Shown here piece by piece: positions 6,456-14,858 of a stretch of 64,000 bases of DNA. Positions within the stretch are counted from its first letter, which is position 1. Each line of letters starts with the position of its first letter. Location: contig JAKLKC010000008.1 in NCBI GenBank assembly GCA_023150875.1, forward strand, positions 97,777 to 161,776, in the 5' to 3' direction. The notes beneath the pieces were generated by a model that searched no databases, had not been told where the DNA came from, and worked only from the letters and a program-made list of their open reading frames with translations. The translations under genes were made by a program, and so were the position numbers. The stretch comes from Myxococcota bacterium (GTDB lineage Bacteria > Myxococcota_A > UBA796 > UBA9615 > JAKLKC01).

Positions 6456-7607
6456 TCAGGCCGCCGGGGCCCCCCCCTGGGGCGGGGCGTCCACGCCGAG
6501 GCGCTGGCGGATCCGGAACTCGACGGTGCGGCGGGTCAGCTCCCACAGCATCTCGGGATCCGGCCCACCGGCGAAGGCCGCCAGGGGGATCTGGAAGCCC
6601 CCCTTGTGCTTTCGCCCGCCGCCGTATGGCCCGCCGGCGGGGTCGTTGCCGAACGCCTCCTTCAGCCAGGCGCCTGGGTCCACGGTGGGGCTGCTGGTGC
6701 GGAACGAGCCGTCGATGAAGGTGCCCGACACGATCCCGAACACCAGCGTGGTGTCGATGCCCTCCCGCCTCAACAGGAAGTCGGCGGCGAGGCCGATCCC
6801 GTCCCGGTCCTCGGTGCGGACGTAGCCCACGCCGGCGTAGGCGAAGGTCCCCTCGATCCGCACCGCCGCGAGGGCCCGCCGGATGATGTCCATGGCGGCG
6901 GCGCTCACCGCCTGGTCGCTCAGCATCCCCAGGAGGTCCGGGTCCACCAGCGGCGCGAGGTCCGCCATCGCCAGCAGGTCCTCCCGGGAGGCGGTGAGGA
7001 GGTCGTCGGTGTCGGTGCGGATCCCGTAGGCCAGGGCGGTGGCGAGGCGCCGGCTCTCGTCCTCGTCCTCCCGGAGCGGCGCGGGGCCGGCGGCGAGGAG
7101 GCGGGCATAGAGCGTCGAGGCCGCCCCCACCGACTCGTCGATCCAAGCGAAGCGGGCGTCGACCTTGGACGAGGCGCGGTGGTGGTCCACGACGCTGACG
7201 CAGGGGGGCGCCCGGGTGCGGGTCAGCAGGGGCAGAGCGCTGGCGTCCACCATGCACAGCCCCTCGAAGTCCTCGACGCCCCGGGGGTCCGACAGGCGCG
7301 AGATGGGCACCTCGAGGGCCTTCACCATCGCCCGGTTCTCGGGGCGGCTGATGGCGTCGAAGTGGACGATCTCGCAGGAGGTCCCGGCGGCGCGGGCGAG
7401 CCGCTGGTGGGCCCAGGCGCAGGCGAGGGAGTCGGGATCGGGGAAGCCGCGGATCACCACCGCCAGCCGGCGCCCCCGGTACCCGGACAGGACCTCCAGC
7501 AGCTCCCGGGCCCGGGCGGCGTCGGAGGCGGGGGCGGCGGGAGCCTCGCGCCCCTCGTCCCCCTGGCCCCCGCCGCCGGCTGGGCGACCCTCCTCGGACG
7601 TCGACAT
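6456..7607 (-). CDS. DHH-family phosphoesterase (NrnA-like)
   Basis: 383 residues. A disordered Gly/Glu-rich N-terminus (~35 residues) precedes a DHH domain with RGFPDPDSLAC (motif I), LCMVDAS (motif II) and VSVVDHHRASSK (the DHH triad). The C-terminal DHHA1-type part has GGGRKHKGGFQIPL. DHH/DHHA1 proteins are Mn2+-dependent phosphodiesterases acting on short oligoribonucleotides, cyclic dinucleotide products or pAp; which one cannot be decided here. ATG at 7605-7607 has GGGGGAG just upstream. Same strand as, and 62 nt after, the nucleotidyltransferase pair. Confidence 0.85.
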   Translation of the reverse strand: MSTSEEGRPAGGGGQGDEGREAPAAPASDAARARELLEVLSGYRGRRLAVVIRGFPDPDSLACAWAHQRLARAAGTSCEIVHFDAISRPENRAMVKALEVPISRLSDPRGVEDFEGLCMVDASALPLLTRTRAPPCVSVVDHHRASSKVDARFAWIDESVGAASTLYARLLAAGPAPLREDEDESRRLATALAYGIRTDTDDLLTASREDLLAMADLAPLVDPDLLGMLSDQAVSAAAMDIIRRALAAVRIEGTFAYAGVGYVRTEDRDGIGLAADFLLRREGIDTTLVFGIVSGTFIDGSFRTSSPTVDPGAWLKEAFGNDPAGGPYGGGRKHKGGFQIPLAAFAGGPDPEMLWELTRRTVEFRIRQRLGVDAPPQGGAPAA

Positions 7608-7669
7608 CGCTCCCCCACCGCCGGAAACGGAGCGGCGCCGCGGAACATGCGCGGGGAACCGCGTCCCGG

Positions 7670-8221
7670 CTACCCCCCCTCGACCAGGGCGAACAGATCG
7701 GGACGCGGCCCGACGGCTCCCAGCAGCTCCCTCTCCAGGCGCTCCCGGGTCACCACGAGGTGCCCGGACGCCAGCGCCCGGTAGGGGGGCGGGACGGCGG
7801 GGACCACCGCGAGCAGCCGGGGCGGGCCCGCCCAGGGGCGGACCAGGACCGGATCGGGCCAGGGGGAGGCGTCCACGAGGCCGGCCTCGGCGAGGGAGTC
7901 GATGACCGTCCGGGACTCCACGTAGGCGTGCACGTCCCCCCCCGCCAGCAGCCCCCGGCCCAGCGAGATCCGGGCGGCGGTGTCCAGGGCCAGGATCGCC
8001 CTGCCCCGCAGGGCCTCGACCACCGCCTCGGCCGGCGCGACCAGGCGGCGGACGTCCAGCTTCCCCTGGAGGGTGAACACCGCCGGCACCACCCGGGCCA
8101 TGCGCTCCCACAGGGGACCCGCCTGCTCCCGCAGGAGGCGCCGACGCCGCCTCGCCGCCTCCCCCCGCCGCACCTGGGCGAGTCGTGCCTCGGCGGTGAG
8201 GGGGGAGCGGACCTCAGGCAC
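7670..8221 (-). CDS. Uncharacterised protein paired with a nucleotidyltransferase
   Basis: 183 residues, no signal peptide or membrane segment. The N-terminus is strongly basic (RRGEAARRRRRLLREQ); the middle (VVEALRGRAILALDTAARIS) and the C-terminal half, rich in V, P and L, show no motif I recognise. The start overlaps the end of the nucleotidyltransferase gene by 8 nt, so the two proteins are made together, an arrangement common in two-component toxin-antitoxin or MNT/HEPN-type modules. It lacks the HEPN RxxxxH motif. A partner or antitoxin role is inference from gene order only. Confidence 0.6.
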   Translation of the reverse strand: MPEVRSPLTAEARLAQVRRGEAARRRRRLLREQAGPLWERMARVVPAVFTLQGKLDVRRLVAPAEAVVEALRGRAILALDTAARISLGRGLLAGGDVHAYVESRTVIDSLAEAGLVDASPWPDPVLVRPWAGPPRLLAVVPAVPPPYRALASGHLVVTRERLERELLGAVGPRPDLFALVEGG

Positions 8222-8936
8222 GCCGCCCCCGCAGCGCTCGCTCCAACTCCGCGTAGCCGGCCTCCACCCGGGGGGAGACGTCCGCGTAGCCCTCCGCCCC
8301 CGAGTCCGCGAACGCGGGATCCCGCGCGAGGTACAGGAACGCCGCCTGGGCCGAGGCCCGCGCGTCCTCGATCCGCTCCTCGTCGAAGGCGCCGAGGAGG
8401 GAGGCCAACGCCGGAGCGAAGCCCGGATCGCCCCGATGCTCGTCGATCACCAGGAGCGCCTGGATCTTGTCCTTGGCCCCCTTCGAGTCCCGCTCCGTCA
8501 GGAGCTTGCTGGCGGCGAACCCCGCGGGAGAGAGGGTGCGGAAGACGCCGCCGAGGCTCTGAGTGGCCTCTGGGGCGGCAAGGAGCCGGGAGAGGTCGCG
8601 GAACTCCAGCACCCGCAAGGGCCCGGGGGTCGAGACCCGATCGGGGCCCACCCCGTCCGACCGCCCCAGGAGGTCGAAGGCGGTGCCGTCGGAGCCAATG
8701 AAGGTGGCGGTCCCGGGGGGATGGGACCAGCCCAGGGCCGCGAGCGCCCGGACGATCTCGCCGCCCCGGTCCTCCACGACCCGCGTGGGGACCGCGACGT
8801 CGACGTCCTCGGTCAGGGCGGGCACCCGCGTGGGGAACCCGAAGAGGGCCGAAGAGCCCACCAGGAGGGCGTCGGTCCCGATGGGCGTCTGCCCCAGGGC
8901 GGCCAGCACCCGCATCGCGGCGTCGCGGTCTGTCAC
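8214..8936 (-). CDS. Nucleotidyltransferase-fold protein (AbiEii/MNT-like)
   Basis: 240 residues. The signature of the pol-beta-type nucleotidyltransferase fold is visible: LLVGSSALFGFPTRVPALTE followed by DVDVAV (GSS-N13-DxD) and the third acid in GTAFDLLG. A helical C-terminal part with KLLTERDSKGAKDKIQALL follows, as in AbiEii-type toxins and other minimal nucleotidyltransferases that modify nucleic acids or proteins with NMPs. Start is GTG at 8934-8936; an in-frame ATG lies 7 codons in. The downstream partner gene overlaps by 8 nt. All catalytic acids are kept, so it is probably active. Confidence 0.75.
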   Translation of the reverse strand: MTDRDAAMRVLAALGQTPIGTDALLVGSSALFGFPTRVPALTEDVDVAVPTRVVEDRGGEIVRALAALGWSHPPGTATFIGSDGTAFDLLGRSDGVGPDRVSTPGPLRVLEFRDLSRLLAAPEATQSLGGVFRTLSPAGFAASKLLTERDSKGAKDKIQALLVIDEHRGDPGFAPALASLLGAFDEERIEDARASAQAAFLYLARDPAFADSGAEGYADVSPRVEAGYAELERALRGRRA

Positions 8937-9017
8937 CCGCGGATTCTAGTGGGCCCGCCCGGGGGAGGCCAGGGGAGGCCGCTCGACCTCCCCCCGCGAC
9001 CGCCGGACGGCGCCGCA

Positions 9018-9046
9018 TTGCGGCCCGCGGTCCCGGTGGTTACCAT
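9018..9046 (+). promoter_or_regulatory. Promoter of the RNB exoribonuclease gene (leaderless type)
   Basis: TTGCGG (9018-9023), 17-bp spacer, TACCAT (9041-9046). The ATG at 9055 begins 9 nt after the -10 box, so transcription would start at or next to the start codon. There is no Shine-Dalgarno sequence. The -35 box is identical to that of vapBC2. Confidence 0.5.
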
Positions 9047-9054
9047 CGCGCGCC

Positions 9055-11070
9055 ATGCCAGCCGACGCCCCCGCCCGTTACGAGATCGCCCTGGTGCGCG
9101 AGCAAGGCGCCCTCAGTCCCATCGCCATCACCGGCGGGGAGGGGGACCGGGTCCACGCCGTCAGCCGGACCGGCAAGCGGCTCCGCCTGACCCCGGACCG
9201 CATCCTGTGGCCCACCGGTCGGAGCCTGCCCGCCGGGGAGGAGGCGAAGGTGGCCGAGGCGCTGCGCCGGTTCGACGCCGCCCAGGACGCCCGCGCCGCC
9301 GAGGTCGACCTCGCCGGGCTCTGGGAGGTCCTGGCGGGGGAGGTCGCCACCGTCCCCATCGAGGAGCTGGCCCCCCTGTGGCGCCCCGGAGCGGACGCCG
9401 AGGAGGCGGGGGTGCTGCTGCGCGCCGTGGTGAACGACGGCCTGCGCTTCCGCCTCGCGGGGACGGTCATCGAGGTCCGCACCCCCCAGCAGGTCCAGGA
9501 GTCCCTGGCCCGCCGGGAGGCGGCCCAGCGCGAAGAGGCGTTGCGTCGCTCCCTGGTGGACTGGATGCGGGAGGGGGGCCACGAGCCTCCCCCCGAGGGC
9601 GCCGCGTCCCACCTGCAGGCGCTGAAGGACCTCGCCGCCGCGCAGATGATGCCGGGCCACGGCGATCCCGGCGCCGACCTGATGCAGGACGCGGGCTTCG
9701 AGCCCAGCCCCCGGGCCGCCTTCCAGCTCCTGGTCGACCGGGGGGTGTTCAGCCCCGACGAGAACCTCTACCTGCACCGCTACGGACTGCTCCGCCCCGT
9801 CCCCCGGGCCGCCCGGGAGCAGGCCGACGCGGTCCCCCCGCTCCCCTCGCCGTGGCCCGGCGGGCGTCTCGACCTGCGGCACCTGCCCCTCCTGTCCATC
9901 GACGACGTCGAGACGACGGAGATCGACGACGCCCTCAGCGTCGAGGTGCTCCCCGACGGGGGCCATCGCGTGGGGGTCCACATCGCCGACCCCGGCGCGT
10001 TCGTCGAGGACGACAGCCCCCTCGACCGGGACGCCCACAAGCGGGCCACCACGGTCTACCTGCCCGAGCGGCGGATCCCCATGTTCCCGGACCGGCTCGG
10101 CAGCGGTCCCTTCAGCCTGGTGGCGGGGCAGGACCGCCCGGCGATGTCGTTCCTGCTCACCCTCTCCCCGGAAGGCCGCCTCGCCTCCTTCGATCTCGCC
10201 CGGTCCGCCGTGCGGGTGGCCCGCCGCCTGGACTACGGCGGGGTGGACGACGCCTTCGGCGCGGACCCGGAGCTGGACCTCCTGCGGGAGCTGGCGGACG
10301 GCCTGCGGGAGGCCCGCCGCGCCGCCGGGGCGCTGATGACCCAGCTCCCCGAGGTCTCGGTGAAGGTGGACGCCGAGGGGCGGATCCACCTCAAGCGGTT
10401 CCCCTCCCGCTCCCCCTCCCGGGAGATGGTGGCGGAGTGGATGGTGTGGGCCAACCACGCCGTCGCCCAGTGGGCGTGGCAGAGGCGGGTTCCCATGCCC
10501 TACCGGCACCAGGACCCGCCGGACCCGCCCATCCCCGCCGACCTGGACCCCACGGACTACGTCCAGGTGCTGCTGAACACCCGAAAGCTGGGCAAGACCG
10601 TCGTGGACCGGGTGCCCCGCCGCCACTACGGCCTGGGGATCGAGGGGTACGTCCAGGTCACCTCCCCCATCCGCCGCTACCTGGACCTGGCCGCCCAGCG
10701 CCAGCTCGCCGCCGCCCTGGAGGGCCGTCCGCCTCCCCTGGACGACGCCGGGCTTCGGGAGCTGGCCCGACACGTGGAGACCCACACCTCCCGGGCCGCC
10801 ATCGCCGAGGCCGGCAGCCGGGAGTACTTCGTGCTCAAGTACCTCGGCGGCCACGCCGGCGCGACCCTGCGCGCCTTCGTCCTGGAGGACCAGGGGGACC
10901 GCTACCGCGTCTACTTCCCCGACTACGCCCTCCGCGTCCCCTACCGCGCCCGTCGGCGCCTTTCGGTCGGAGACGAGATCTGGCTGCGGGTCGAGGGCAG
11001 CGAGCCCCGGGCCGGCCGCCTCCGCCTCAAGGAGGTCGACCGGCCCACGGACCCCGAACCGGCGCCCTGA
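9055..11070 (+). CDS. RNB-domain exoribonuclease (RNase II/R family)
   Basis: 671 residues. The N-terminal ~260 residues are helical and OB-like; the RNB catalytic domain runs from about residue 272 to 585 and contains LLSIDDVETTEIDDALSVE with D283, D291 and D292 as metal ligands. The position equivalent to RNase II D207 is Glu (E289), a change seen in other RNB subfamilies. VHIADPGAFV and TSPIRRYLDL are further RNB motifs. A C-terminal S1/OB-like segment (YRVYFPDYALRVPY) would bind RNA. Expected role: processive 3'-5' degradation of single-stranded RNA in the cytoplasm. Monocistronic; upstream promoter suggests a leaderless mRNA. Confidence 0.93.
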   Translation: MPADAPARYEIALVREQGALSPIAITGGEGDRVHAVSRTGKRLRLTPDRILWPTGRSLPAGEEAKVAEALRRFDAAQDARAAEVDLAGLWEVLAGEVATVPIEELAPLWRPGADAEEAGVLLRAVVNDGLRFRLAGTVIEVRTPQQVQESLARREAAQREEALRRSLVDWMREGGHEPPPEGAASHLQALKDLAAAQMMPGHGDPGADLMQDAGFEPSPRAAFQLLVDRGVFSPDENLYLHRYGLLRPVPRAAREQADAVPPLPSPWPGGRLDLRHLPLLSIDDVETTEIDDALSVEVLPDGGHRVGVHIADPGAFVEDDSPLDRDAHKRATTVYLPERRIPMFPDRLGSGPFSLVAGQDRPAMSFLLTLSPEGRLASFDLARSAVRVARRLDYGGVDDAFGADPELDLLRELADGLREARRAAGALMTQLPEVSVKVDAEGRIHLKRFPSRSPSREMVAEWMVWANHAVAQWAWQRRVPMPYRHQDPPDPPIPADLDPTDYVQVLLNTRKLGKTVVDRVPRRHYGLGIEGYVQVTSPIRRYLDLAAQRQLAAALEGRPPPLDDAGLRELARHVETHTSRAAIAEAGSREYFVLKYLGGHAGATLRAFVLEDQGDRYRVYFPDYALRVPYRARRRLSVGDEIWLRVEGSEPRAGRLRLKEVDRPTDPEPAP

Positions 11071-11083
11071 CCGGGAGGCGCGC

Positions 11084-13258
11084 TCAGGTCCCCTGGACGA
11101 TGAGCAGCACCGTCTGGGAGGCGACGGCGGTGCCGCCCGCCAGCAGCCGCGCGGTGAGGACGAAGACCTGGTCCTCGTTGGAGGCGGGCGCGGCCGCGGC
11201 GGAGAGGGTGAAGTCGGTCTCCACGGTCGCCCCGGCGGGCACGGCGGCATGGACCTCGGGGTCGATGAGGGAGATCAGGCCGAAGGCGTCGCCGGCCACC
11301 TCGGCGGTCACGTCCACGGTGGCGTATCCGGGGTCGAGGGCCAGCAGCGCCTCCATGAGCGCCGCCACGGCGGCGAGGCCCGTGCCCTCGATGACCAGCG
11401 GATCGTCGATGCCGTCGCCGTCCAGGTCAGCCACCGCGCCGGTGGCGAGGGCCACCCCCTCCGCCACCGCGGCGAAGGCCCCTCCGTAGCCGACGTCCAC
11501 GCCCACGACCTTCGCCCCGACGGCGGCGGCCGCCGCCAGGGCGTCGGAGGAGGAGGCGGGCTCGGAGCAGGCGGGGGGGACGTCGTCCCCGGCGTCGGAG
11601 TCCCGGGGCTCGGCGTCGCTCACCCAGACCACCACCGGCACCCGGTCGGCCCGAAGTCCCACCCCACCCCCGGCCCCCGTGCCGGGCACCGCGGGATCGT
11701 GGACGCCCGCCGCCGTCCCCCCGAAGGCATCGGAGGCGTCGGCCAGGAAGGGCGGGACGTCGTCGGCGGCGTCCAGGCTCCCGTCGCAGTCCAGGTCGTA
11801 CCCCCGCCCCGCCAGCGCCTGGTAGAGCCCCTCGAAGCCGGCCTCGGGCCCGTCGGCGCCTCCGCCCGCGGCGAGGTCGTACAGGGCATCCCCGACGAGC
11901 GCGACGTCGGTGGTCATCTGCTGGCGGAGCTCGAAGGGCCGGTCCCCCGCGGAGCCCATGGACATGTAGTGGTAGTCCCGGAACGACGCCACGGAGAATG
12001 CCATGTCCGGCGCGTCGGCGAGCAGCGTCGACGCCATGACACCGAAGCCGGTGGCGAGGGAGTCGATCCCCGCCCCCATGGAGCACGTCGTGTCGACCAG
12101 GAAGAGGACGTCGGCGGGAGTCGCGTCCGCTCGGGTGTACGAGAGCGAGAACCCCGCCTCGTCCCCCGTGGCGAGGTCGTAGTAGAGGATCGCGGCGTCG
12201 GGGGCGCTGCCCGCGTCCGCGGGATCGGATCCCGCCTCCAGCTCCGCCAGGTCCGTGTACCCGTCGCCGTCGGCGTCGCGGGCGGTCCGCCCCGGATCGA
12301 CGCCGTCCGCCACGCCGTCGTCGTCGGAGTCCAGGTCCAGGAAGTCGGGGACGGCGTCCCCGTCCGTGTCCACGTCCCCCTCGGTGGCGTCGCCCCAGCC
12401 GTCCTCGTCGGAGTCGAAGTCCACGTAGTTCGCGTCCCCGTCGCCGTCGGCGTCGGCGGCCCCCTCCGTGGCGTCGGGGATCCCGTCGCCGTCGGAATCG
12501 AAGTCCTCGAAGTTCCCGAAACCGTCGCCATCGACGTCGAAGACCCGCTCCACCTCGTCGGGGATCCCGTCCCCGTCGGAGTCCATGTCCAGGTAGTTCC
12601 TCACACCGTCGCCGTCGACGTCGGCGGAGCCCTCGGCGGCATCGGCGAGGCCGTCCCCGTCGGACTCCAGGTCCTGGAAGTCGGGGGTGCCGTCGCCGTC
12701 GCTGTCCACGGGCGGAGTCCACATGTCCCCGTCGCCGGCCTCGATGGAGTCGGAGATGCCGTCGCCGTCGGAGTCCAGGTCCAGGAAGTCCTGTACCCCG
12801 TCCCAGTCCGTGTCCCCCTCCCCCTCGTCCACGTCCGTGATCCCGTCGCCGTCGGAGTCGTCGGGCCACGGCTCGGTCGTATCGTCGTCGCCGGTCGTGT
12901 CGTCGTCGCCGGTCGTGTCGTCGTCGCCGGTCGTGTCGTCGTCGCCAGTCGTGTCGTCGTCGGCGGCGGTGTCGTCGTCGGCGGAGTCGTCGTCGGCGGT
13001 GTCGTCGTCCGCGGTCGTGTCGTCGTCGGCGGTGTCGTCGTCCGCGGTCGTGTCGTCGTCGGCGGTGTCGTCGTCGGCCGTCGTGTCGTCGTCGGCGGTG
13101 TCGTCGTCGGCCGTCGTGTCGTCGTCGGTGACGTCGTCGTCCGCCGCGTCGTCGTCCCCGGTCGCGTCGTCGTCGTCCGGGTCCTCGCCGGAGGGCTGGC
13201 ACGCGGGCAGCAGGAGCGCGAGGAAGATCGGGAGGGCGCGGTGGATGGACGCTCGCAT
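11084..13258 (-). CDS. VWA-domain lipoprotein with Asp/Thr linker and TSP3-type Ca-binding repeats
   Basis: 724 residues. A lipoprotein signal ends in LLLPAC with C20 as the lipid-modified residue. Residues ~25-125 are an almost pure Asp/Thr/Ala linker of repeated TADDD units. About 240 residues of thrombospondin type 3-like repeats follow (DSDGDGI, DTDGDAVPDFLDLDSDDD), expected to bind Ca2+. A von Willebrand A domain begins at VLFLVDTTCSMG, a MIDAS-like DxTxS motif, and runs to about residue 640. Likely a surface-anchored, Ca-stabilised adhesion or complex-assembly protein. ATG at 13256-13258 is chosen because it gives a clean signal peptide. It faces the RNB gene tail to tail. Confidence 0.88.
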   Translation of the reverse strand: MRASIHRALPIFLALLLPACQPSGEDPDDDDATGDDDAADDDVTDDDTTADDDTADDDTTADDDTADDDTTADDDTADDDTTADDDTADDDSADDDTAADDDTTGDDDTTGDDDTTGDDDTTGDDDTTEPWPDDSDGDGITDVDEGEGDTDWDGVQDFLDLDSDGDGISDSIEAGDGDMWTPPVDSDGDGTPDFQDLESDGDGLADAAEGSADVDGDGVRNYLDMDSDGDGIPDEVERVFDVDGDGFGNFEDFDSDGDGIPDATEGAADADGDGDANYVDFDSDEDGWGDATEGDVDTDGDAVPDFLDLDSDDDGVADGVDPGRTARDADGDGYTDLAELEAGSDPADAGSAPDAAILYYDLATGDEAGFSLSYTRADATPADVLFLVDTTCSMGAGIDSLATGFGVMASTLLADAPDMAFSVASFRDYHYMSMGSAGDRPFELRQQMTTDVALVGDALYDLAAGGGADGPEAGFEGLYQALAGRGYDLDCDGSLDAADDVPPFLADASDAFGGTAAGVHDPAVPGTGAGGGVGLRADRVPVVVWVSDAEPRDSDAGDDVPPACSEPASSSDALAAAAAVGAKVVGVDVGYGGAFAAVAEGVALATGAVADLDGDGIDDPLVIEGTGLAAVAALMEALLALDPGYATVDVTAEVAGDAFGLISLIDPEVHAAVPAGATVETDFTLSAAAAPASNEDQVFVLTARLLAGGTAVASQTVLLIVQGT
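12876..13190. repeat. Tandem low-complexity repeat encoding the Asp/Thr linker
   Basis: Units of 15-18 nt built from GTCGTCGTCGGCGGT and close variants repeat about 20 times on the plus strand, encoding (TA)DDD on the minus strand. Neighbouring units are often identical at DNA level, so the tract is prone to slippage and to assembly error. Its true length in the genome may differ from that shown. Confidence 0.85.
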
Positions 13259-13430
13259 GGGCGACCTCGTGGCGTGACCGGTCGGGGCGCCTCGCGGAGC
13301 GCGCTCCCCCGGCCACGCCGCTCGGGACGGGGTACCCCGGTAGGGTGCCCCAGCGCGAAGCACCTTTCAAGCGCGCCCCCGCATCCGTTCCCCGGCGCGC
13401 GCCCGTCCCGCCCGGCGCGATCCGCGCGCG

Positions 13431-14129
13431 TCAGCCCCCGTCCCCCGACTCCCCGAGCACCCGCTGGAACCAGGCCGCCATGCTGGCGAAGTCACCGAGT
13501 CCCGGCATGTCGGCGTTGCAGCGGTACAGGATCGCCAGGAACGAGAAGACCGCCAGGTCCGCCGCGGTGCGCTCGTCGCCCAGCAGGTAGAGGTGCACGG
13601 CGGGGCCCTCCGCAAGGCCCTCGGTCCCGCGGTACCACTCCGCGACCGCCTCGTCGGGGGTCCTGCCCTTCATCAGGGGCGCGACCTGCCGGCGAAGCAT
13701 CCGCTCGGCGCCGAGGCGCCAACCGATCCTCTCCACGGCGCCGAGGGGGGCGGCGTTCGCCGTGCTCTCCAGGAACCGCGCCAGGGCCCGGGGCTCCCGC
13801 AGGAGCTGCCCCCACATCATCGGCGGGCCATGCTCGTCCGCCCAGCTCTCGACCTCCTCCACCCGCACCCGCGCGGCCCGGTCCTCGGGGTAGAGCCGGC
13901 TCCCCGGAGCGATCTCGTCGAGCCGCCTGAGGATCCTCCCGGTCCCCTCCACCACCTCGCCGTCCACTGTCAGCACCGGCACCGCCCGGGTCCGGGCGAA
14001 CGCGATCTCGGCCCGCCGCACCGGATGCACCTCGACGGCCCGGTACGGCAACTCCTTCCAGCGCAGCGCCGCGTCGACCCGGGCGCAGAAGGGGCTCATC
14101 AGGAAGCGATAGTGGACGATCTCCGGCAC
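13431..14129 (-). CDS. Glutathione S-transferase-like protein
   Basis: 232 residues. The N-terminal thioredoxin-like domain begins VHYRFLMSPFCARVDAAL, with SPFC at the catalytic position of GST/glutaredoxin-like proteins, then AVPVLTVDGEVVEGTGRI with the cis-Pro (VPVL) and the glutathione-binding EGT/S region. Residues ~85-232 form the all-helical C-terminal domain. The substrate cannot be predicted; stress-related conjugation or disulfide chemistry in the cytoplasm is likely. Start is GTG at 14127-14129. About 170 bp separate it from the lipoprotein gene on the same strand. Confidence 0.8.
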   Translation of the reverse strand: MPEIVHYRFLMSPFCARVDAALRWKELPYRAVEVHPVRRAEIAFARTRAVPVLTVDGEVVEGTGRILRRLDEIAPGSRLYPEDRAARVRVEEVESWADEHGPPMMWGQLLREPRALARFLESTANAAPLGAVERIGWRLGAERMLRRQVAPLMKGRTPDEAVAEWYRGTEGLAEGPAVHLYLLGDERTAADLAVFSFLAILYRCNADMPGLGDFASMAAWFQRVLGESGDGG

Positions 14130-14296
14130 CCGTCACCCCCGCCGGCCCCGGGACCCGCACCGGCGCCCGGGAGCGTACACCATCGCCGCACCCGTGCCAG
14201 GGCGGCCCCCCTGAGCGTCCCCCGGTGTCGGGCTATCGTGGACGTGCGCGGGCGCCATGCCTGGAGATCCCCGGGTGCCCCGTGGGAGGACTGGAC

Positions 14297-14851
14297 GTGA
14301 AGATCCTCGCCTTCGCCGCTTCCCTCCGGCGCGACTCCCTCAACCGACGCCTGCTGGACCTCGCCGTCGGGATCGCCCGGGACGGAGGCGCCGTCGTGGA
14401 CGTCGCCCACTTCCGGGAGTTCGACATGCCCCTCTACGACGAGGACGTGAAGGACGTCGCGTTCCCCCCCGGGGCCGACGAGATGCGCCGCCGGGTCGAG
14501 GCCGCCGACGGCCTGATGATCGCCTCGCCGGAGTACAACTACTCCGTGCCCGGGACGCTCAAGAACGCCGTGGACTGGCTGAGTCGCTATCGCCCGCGGC
14601 AGCCCTTCGCCGGCAAGACCGGCGTGCTGCTGTCGGCCTCCCCTTCCGCCGTGGGCGGGATCCGGGGCCTCTGGGCCCTGCGGGTCCCCCTGGAGGGCCT
14701 GAGCGTGACCCTCCACCCGGACATGTTCGCCCTCGCCCTGGCGGACCGCGCGTTCGGGGAGGACGGGCGCCTCGCCGACGCCTCTCTCCAGTCCCGCCTG
14801 GAGCGGCTGGTCGCGAACTACCTCCGCATGGGCGAGAGGCTCCGGGGGTGA
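14297..14851 (+). CDS. NAD(P)H-dependent FMN reductase
   Basis: 184 residues with a flavodoxin-like fold: ILAFAASLRRDSLNRRLL binds the FMN phosphate (normally GSLRxxSxN; here AASLRRDSLN), and SPEYNYSVPGTLKNAVDW is the family hallmark. Expected to reduce FMN, quinones or azo compounds with NAD(P)H. GTG at 14297 is preceded by GGGAGGA (14284-14290) at 6 nt, so upstream in-frame starts were rejected. It meets the TauE/SafE gene end to end. Confidence 0.9.
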   Translation: MKILAFAASLRRDSLNRRLLDLAVGIARDGGAVVDVAHFREFDMPLYDEDVKDVAFPPGADEMRRRVEAADGLMIASPEYNYSVPGTLKNAVDWLSRYRPRQPFAGKTGVLLSASPSAVGGIRGLWALRVPLEGLSVTLHPDMFALALADRAFGEDGRLADASLQSRLERLVANYLRMGERLRG

Positions 14852-14858
14852 CCGGGGC

